Of a stretch of DNA of 64,000 nucleotides, positions 59,731-64,000 are shown piece by piece (within the stretch, counting starts at the first letter, position 1; every line of letters begins with the position of its first letter). Under the pieces are notes generated by a model that had not been told where the DNA came from, did not search any database, and saw only the letters and a list, made by a program, of their open reading frames with translations. The translations under genes and the position numbers were made by a program. Source of the stretch: Pseudomonas fragi (lineage in GTDB: Bacteria > Pseudomonadota > Gammaproteobacteria > Pseudomonadales > Pseudomonadaceae); NCBI RefSeq assembly GCF_025426255.1, contig NZ_CP104861.1, positions 744,001 through 808,000 on the forward strand. Direction: 5' to 3'.

Positions 59731-60698
59731 TACGCCACCTCCTGATTCAAGGGGAAGAAGCAGCGCACCTGGCTGTGAGCTTTTTGCTCCAGCGCAGGAC
59801 GTTGTTGGCGGCATTGTTCCTGGACATATGGGCAGCGCGGCGATAACAGGCAGCCTTGAGGCCGGTCGTAACGCCCCGGCACGATGCCAGGCAATGTGGA
59901 CAGGCGGGCGGCGCCCATGCTGTGTTCCGGGATCGCGGCCAGCAGGGCTTCGCTGTACGGGTGCCCTGGCACATCAAACAACCCCGGCACGTTGCCGACT
60001 TCGACCGCCTGGCCTGCATACATCACGCACACCCGCTGGGCGGTTTCAGCCACCACGGCAAGGTCGTGGGTGATCAGCACCAGGCCCATGTTTTGCTCGC
60101 GTTGCAAGCTGAGCAGCAGGTCCATGATCTGCGCCTGAATGGTCACGTCCAGCGCGGTGGTCGGTTCGTCGGCGATCAGCAACTTCGGTTCGCCGGCAAT
60201 CGCCATGGCAATCGCCACACGCTGGCTCATGCCACCCGACAACTGGTGCGGGTAGGCTTGCATGCGGCTGGCAGCGCCCGGGATTTCGACTTTTTCCAGC
60301 AGCTCAATGGCCCGTTTGCGCGCCGCTTTGCCGGACATTTTCAGGTGCAGACGCAGCACTTCTTCGATCTGGAAGCCCACGGTGTAGCTGGGGTTCAGTG
60401 CGGTCATCGGGTCCTGGAAGACCATGGCCATGTCTTTGCCAACGATCTGGCGACGTTGACGCGCGCTGAGGGTCAGCATGTTCTTGCCGTCGAAGTTCAG
60501 CGCGTCGGCGGTGACGATGCCAGGGTGCTCGATCAGACCCATCAGGGCCATCATGGTTACCGATTTGCCGGAACCCGACTCGCCAACAATGGCCAGAACT
60601 TCGCCTTTATCCACAGACAGGCTCAGACCGTCGACCACTGGGACTGCCTTGGCGTCGCCAAAACGGACGTTGAGATTCTTGATTTCTAACAGTGACAT
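59730..60698 (-). CDS. dppD: Dipeptide ABC transporter ATP-binding protein DppD
   Basis: From ATG 60698 the product has 322 residues. Walker [16 protein letters not shown], signature [15 protein letters not shown], Walker [13 protein letters not shown] and the C-terminal [15 protein letters not shown] cysteine motif. Ten bases downstream of dppC. Partner of DppF. Confidence 0.93.
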   Translation of the reverse strand: MSLLEIKNLNVRFGDAKAVPVVDGLSLSVDKGEVLAIVGESGSGKSVTMMALMGLIEHPGIVTADALNFDGKNMLTLSARQRRQIVGKDMAMVFQDPMTALNPSYTVGFQIEEVLRLHLKMSGKAARKRAIELLEKVEIPGAASRMQAYPHQLSGGMSQRVAIAMAIAGEPKLLIADEPTTALDVTIQAQIMDLLLSLQREQNMGLVLITHDLAVVAETAQRVCVMYAGQAVEVGNVPGLFDVPGHPYSEALLAAIPEHSMGAARLSTLPGIVPGRYDRPQGCLLSPRCPYVQEQCRQQRPALEQKAHSQVRCFFPLNQEVA

Positions 60699-60708
60699 GG
60701 GAATCTCC

Positions 60709-61620
60709 TCAGGCGGCGTTCTTGAGTTTCGGGTCCAGCGCATCGCGCAGACCGTCGCCCATCAGGTTGATTGCCAGCACGCTGAGCAAAATGGTCAAGC
60801 CGGGCAGGCTCACGACCCACCAGGCACGTTCGATGTAGTCGCGGGCCGAGGCCAGCATGGTGCCCCACTCCGGGGTTGGCGGTTGTACGCCAAGGCCCAG
60901 GAAGCCCAGGGCAGCAGCGTCGAGAATCGCCGAGGAGAAGCTCAAGGTGGCCTGAACGATCAACGGTGCCATGCAGTTGGGCAGCACGGTGATGAACATC
61001 AGGCGCGGCAAGCTGGCGCCCGCCAGACGGGCAGCCGTCACGTAGTCGCGGTTCAGTTCGCCCATTACGGCGGCGCGGGTCAGGCGCACATAAGACGGCA
61101 ACGAAACCACGGCAATGGCGATCACGGTGTTGATCAGGCCAGGGCCGAGGATGGCGACAATCGCCACGGCCAGCAGCAGGGACGGCAGGGCCAGCATGAT
61201 GTCCATCAAACGCATGATGCCAGGGCCGAGCAGGCGCGGAAAAAACCCGGCAAACAGGCCGAGGATGACGCCCGGGATCAGGGAAATCACCACGGATGAC
61301 AAACCGATCAGCAGCGACAGCCGTGACCCTTCAATCAGGCGTGACAGCAGGTCACGGCCCAGTTCGTCGGTGCCGAGCAAAAACTGCCACTGGCCGCCTT
61401 CCAGCCAGACCGGCGGGGTCAGCAGAAAGTCGCGGTATTGCTCGCTCGGGCTGTGGGGGGCAACCCACGGGGCAAAAATCGCGCAGAACACGATCAGGGT
61501 CATGAAAATCAGGCCCGCGACGGCGCCTTTGTTTTGGGAGAAAGCCTGCCAGAACTCTTTGTAAGGCGATGGATAAAGCAGGCTTTGATCCACTTCGGTG
61601 GTGCTTGGAGAGGTGCTCAT
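60709..61620 (-). CDS. dppC: Dipeptide ABC transporter permease DppC
   Basis: From ATG 61620 the product has 303 residues with six membrane segments; an N-terminal cytoplasmic tail [23 protein letters not shown] precedes the first ([23 protein letters not shown]). The family loop [28 protein letters not shown] is the ATPase contact, and [12 protein letters not shown] near the end is the OppC/DppC motif. Ten bases separate it from dppB. Confidence 0.93.
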   Translation of the reverse strand: MSTSPSTTEVDQSLLYPSPYKEFWQAFSQNKGAVAGLIFMTLIVFCAIFAPWVAPHSPSEQYRDFLLTPPVWLEGGQWQFLLGTDELGRDLLSRLIEGSRLSLLIGLSSVVISLIPGVILGLFAGFFPRLLGPGIMRLMDIMLALPSLLLAVAIVAILGPGLINTVIAIAVVSLPSYVRLTRAAVMGELNRDYVTAARLAGASLPRLMFITVLPNCMAPLIVQATLSFSSAILDAAALGFLGLGVQPPTPEWGTMLASARDYIERAWWVVSLPGLTILLSVLAINLMGDGLRDALDPKLKNAA

Positions 61621-61630
61621 GGTCAGGATC

Positions 61631-62641
61631 TCAGCGCTGGTGACGGATGCGTGGATTGGCAAAGCCGTAGAGGATGTCCACTACGAAGTTGACCAGAATC
61701 ACCAGGCAGGCAATTAACAGGATGCCGTTTTGCACCACGGGATAGTCCCGGGCGCCGATGGCTTCGATCAGCCATTTGCCGATACCGGGCCACGAGAAGA
61801 TGGTCTCGGTCAGTACGGCACCGGCCAGCAGGGTGCCGACTTGCAGGCCGACCACGGTCAGTACCGGGATCAGGGCGTTGCGCAGGCCGTGCACGAAAAC
61901 TACGCGGGCAGGCGACAGGCCTTTGGCGCGGGCGGTACGGATGTAGTCCTCGCGCAGTACTTCGAGCATCGATGAGCGGGTCATCCGTGCAATCACGGCC
62001 AGTGGAATGGTGCCCAGCACGATGGCAGGCAGAATCAAGTGGTGCAGTGCATCCCAGAAGGCCTCGGGCTGGTCGCTGAGCAGGGTGTCGATGAGCATGA
62101 AACCGGTTCTTGGTTCGATGTCGTACAAGAGGTCGATACGCCCGGAAACCGGGGTCCAGCCCAGACCCACGGAGAAGAACATGATCAGGATCAGGCCCCA
62201 CCAGAAGATCGGCATCGAGTAACCCGCCAGGGAGATACCCATCACCCCGTGGTCAAACAATGAGCCTCGCTTGAGTGCTGCAATGACCCCTGCCAGTAGC
62301 CCGAGCACACCGGCTAACAACAGCGCAGCAGTGGCCAGTTCGAGAGTGGCGGGGAACAGTGCGGAAAATTCGGTCCATACGCTTTCACGGGTGCGCAATG
62401 ACTCGCCCAAATCGCCGTGAGCGAGCTTGGTGACGTAGTCAATGTACTGCTCATGCAGCGGTTTGTTCAGACCCAGGCGCTCCATTGCCTGGGCGTGCAT
62501 TTCAGGGTCGACCCGTCGTTCGCCCATCATGACTTCGACCGGGTCACCCGGGATCATGCGAATCAAGGCAAAGGTCAGAAGGGTGATGCCGAAGAAGGTG
62601 GGTATCAACAACCCCACTCGGCGGGCAATAAAACTAAACAT
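61631..62641 (-). CDS. dppB: Dipeptide ABC transporter permease DppB
   Basis: The product has 336 residues with six membrane segments (RRVGLLIPTFFGITLLTFALIRM at the start). Typical OppB/DppB motifs: IPGDPVEVMMGERRVDPE, ARMTRSSMLEVLREDYIRTARAKGLSP and LTETIFSWPGIGKWL. It forms the channel with DppC. The 34 bases between it and the dppA hairpin include GATAAGGAACACC before the ATG. Confidence 0.94.
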   Translation of the reverse strand: MFSFIARRVGLLIPTFFGITLLTFALIRMIPGDPVEVMMGERRVDPEMHAQAMERLGLNKPLHEQYIDYVTKLAHGDLGESLRTRESVWTEFSALFPATLELATAALLLAGVLGLLAGVIAALKRGSLFDHGVMGISLAGYSMPIFWWGLILIMFFSVGLGWTPVSGRIDLLYDIEPRTGFMLIDTLLSDQPEAFWDALHHLILPAIVLGTIPLAVIARMTRSSMLEVLREDYIRTARAKGLSPARVVFVHGLRNALIPVLTVVGLQVGTLLAGAVLTETIFSWPGIGKWLIEAIGARDYPVVQNGILLIACLVILVNFVVDILYGFANPRIRHQR

Positions 62642-62675
62642 CTTATGGTGTTCCTTATCAGCCGGTTAGGCAGGT

Positions 62676-62703
62676 CCGCCAGGGTTCAGGTAAACCCTGG
62701 CGG
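62676..62703. other. Strong hairpin between dppA and dppB
   Basis: CCGCCAGGGTT and AACCCTGGCGG form a perfect 11-bp stem. The run of T lies on the plus strand, so on the coding (minus) strand it is a stem without a U tail. It probably stabilises the dppA message or partially terminates, giving more binding protein than permease. Confidence 0.75.
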
Positions 62704-62716
62704 GTTTTTTATTGTT

Positions 62717-64000
62717 CTACTTCACCTGGGTTGTGGCGAAGTTATTGTTGGTCAGGGGGCTAAGGGTATAGCCCTCAACATTTCTGCGCATCGCAGTAAA
62801 CAGCATAGGATGGGTTACGTTGATCCATGGTTGGTCCTGATTAAAAATTACTTGTGCTTGTTGATAGAGTGCAGCCCGTTCAGAGGGTTCAGTGATGCCG
62901 CGGGCCTTGGTAATCAGGGCTTCGAAATCCTTATTGCACCAGCGTGAATAGTTTTCGCCGTTCTTGGCTGCCTCACAGCTGAGCAGTGGGGTCAGGAAGT
63001 TATCCGGGTCGCCGTTATCGCCGCCCCATCCGGTCGAGACCATATCGTGCTCGCCACTTTTGGCGCGTTTGAGCATTTCGCCCCATTCCATGACGCGAAT
63101 ATCCACTTTGAGTCCGATTTTCTGCAGATCGGACTGAAGCAGCTGGGCACCCAGCATCGGGTTGGGGTTGGTCGGGCCGCCGCCGTTACGGGTGAAGAAG
63201 GTCAGTACCGTGCCTTCTGGTACACCGGCTTCCTTGAGCAGCGCCCGGGCCTTGTCCAGGTCTCGGGGCGGGCTTTGGATATTGGTGTTATAGCCAAGCA
63301 TGGTGGGCGGGTACGGGTTGATCGCAATCAGCGCGTTGCCTTCACCGTGCACGGTGTTGAGGTAGGTTTGTTTGTCGAAGGCCATGTCGATGGCTTTGCG
63401 CACCCGCACATCGCTCAGGTATTTGTGACTGGTGTTCATGGCGATGTAGCTGGTCATCAGGGCTGCCAGTTCATCGACCTTGAGGTTGGGGTCTTTGCGG
63501 ATGTTTTTGACGTCATCGGGCTTGGGGTACAGCGCGATCTGGCATTCGTTGGCCTTGAGTTTTTGCAGGCGCACGTTGCTGTCGGTGGTCACGGCAAAAA
63601 TCAGGTTGTCGCTGGGGGGCTTGCCACGGAAGTAATCCGGATTGGCCTTGAAGCGTACCTGGGCATCCTTGTTGTAGCGCACGAAGATAAACGGGCCGGT
63701 GCCGATAGGCTTGTTGTTCAAGTCAGCGGTTTTGCCGGACTTGAGCAACTGGTCGGCATATTCGGCGGAGTAGATGGAGTTAAACGGCATCGCGATATCA
63801 CGCAAGAATGGTGATTCGGCGTGGTTGAGGGTGATTTTTACGGTCAGGTCGTCAACTTTTTCGACGCTTTTGAGCAGGTTTTTGAAACCCATACTTTCAA
63901 AGTAGGGGTAACCGACCAACGACAGTTTGTGCCACGGGTGATTCGGGTCCAGCTGGCGCTGAAAACTCCAGACCACATCGTCGGCGTTCACGGTTCGGGT
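62717..64000 (-). CDS. dppA: Periplasmic dipeptide-binding protein DppA (cut by window edge)
   Basis: The C-terminal 427 residues are present and the frame continues through the right edge (TRTVNADDVVWSFQRQLDPNHPW). It is a family 5 solute-binding protein: KIGTGPF-like GTGPFIFVRYNKDAQVRFKANPDYF, VRKAIDMAFDKQTYL and VSTGWGGDNGDPDNFLTPLLSC are seen. The signal peptide and first lobe lie outside the window. It feeds dipeptides to DppBCDF; in Pseudomonas several paralogues exist, so the ligand range cannot be set. Confidence 0.93.
   Translation of the reverse strand, partial: TRTVNADDVVWSFQRQLDPNHPWHKLSLVGYPYFESMGFKNLLKSVEKVDDLTVKITLNHAESPFLRDIAMPFNSIYSAEYADQLLKSGKTADLNNKPIGTGPFIFVRYNKDAQVRFKANPDYFRGKPPSDNLIFAVTTDSNVRLQKLKANECQIALYPKPDDVKNIRKDPNLKVDELAALMTSYIAMNTSHKYLSDVRVRKAIDMAFDKQTYLNTVHGEGNALIAINPYPPTMLGYNTNIQSPPRDLDKARALLKEAGVPEGTVLTFFTRNGGGPTNPNPMLGAQLLQSDLQKIGLKVDIRVMEWGEMLKRAKSGEHDMVSTGWGGDNGDPDNFLTPLLSCEAAKNGENYSRWCNKDFEALITKARGITEPSERAALYQQAQVIFNQDQPWINVTHPMLFTAMRRNVEGYTLSPLTNNNFATTQVK

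Noticed and set aside
1..64000. CRISPR array, insertion sequence, prophage or integrase gene
   Set aside because: No regularly spaced direct repeats, no transposase-like or integrase-like ORF with DDE or tyrosine recombinase motifs were found on either strand.

Overview
The window is a piece of a Pseudomonas chromosome, most likely from the fluorescens/fragi part of the genus. The order of housekeeping genes is the Pseudomonas one (ileS-lspA-fkpB-ispH, bamD/rluD-pgeF-clpB, yacG-coaE-pilD-pilC/pilA, nadC, ampDE, cra/fruBKA, piuBAC, speC, opuC-type transporter, prfC, dppABCDF). Gene ends carry the palindromic repeats typical of these bacteria, including REP pairs with the core GCGGGCTTGCTCGCGA. 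The left edge cuts ileS and the right edge cuts dppA.

Region by region: 1-2.7 kb holds ileS, lspA, fkpB and ispH. 2.7-5.3 kb holds a reduced minor-pilin cluster (fimT inverted, short pilV, pilW, pilX, pilE; no pilY1). 5.3-12.5 kb holds thiO, a small zinc-ribbon protein, bamD, rluD, pgeF and clpB behind a heat-shock type promoter. 12.7-13.3 kb is a tRNA operon (Asn, Pro, Lys) plus a second identical tRNA-Pro lying after a terminator. 13.4-17.5 kb is a glutamate/GABA acid-resistance module (gadC, glsA, gadB). 17.6-24.5 kb holds a type II NADH dehydrogenase, small conserved proteins, a CbiM-like membrane protein, yacG-coaE-pilD-pilC, divergent pilA and tRNA-Thr. There is no pilB between pilC and pilA.

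24.5-38.7 kb holds alkylation repair (adaA-alkA fusion plus ogt), nadC, a DUF1631 protein, ampDE, tatD-cra and the fructose PTS operon fruBKA with a Cra operator. 38.8-45.5 kb is the piuB/piuA/piuC/Sel1 iron-siderophore locus. 45.7-48.0 kb encodes a two-gene alpha-xenorhabdolysin-type pore-forming toxin (xaxA-xaxB). 48-53.2 kb holds ornithine decarboxylase and a four-gene quaternary-amine ABC transporter with prfC divergent from it. 55.4-57.9 kb is an S-type DNase pyocin with its immunity gene. 58.3 kb holds a tiny exported Asp/Gly-rich protein lying between two direct copies of a 150-bp palindromic element. 58.8-64 kb is the dipeptide transporter dppABCDF on the minus strand.

The accessory points of interest are the binary toxin, the pyocin, the acid-resistance module, the stripped-down type IV pilus loci and the palindrome-bracketed small secreted protein. 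All function calls come from reading motifs, family resemblance from memory and context; no database search was run.
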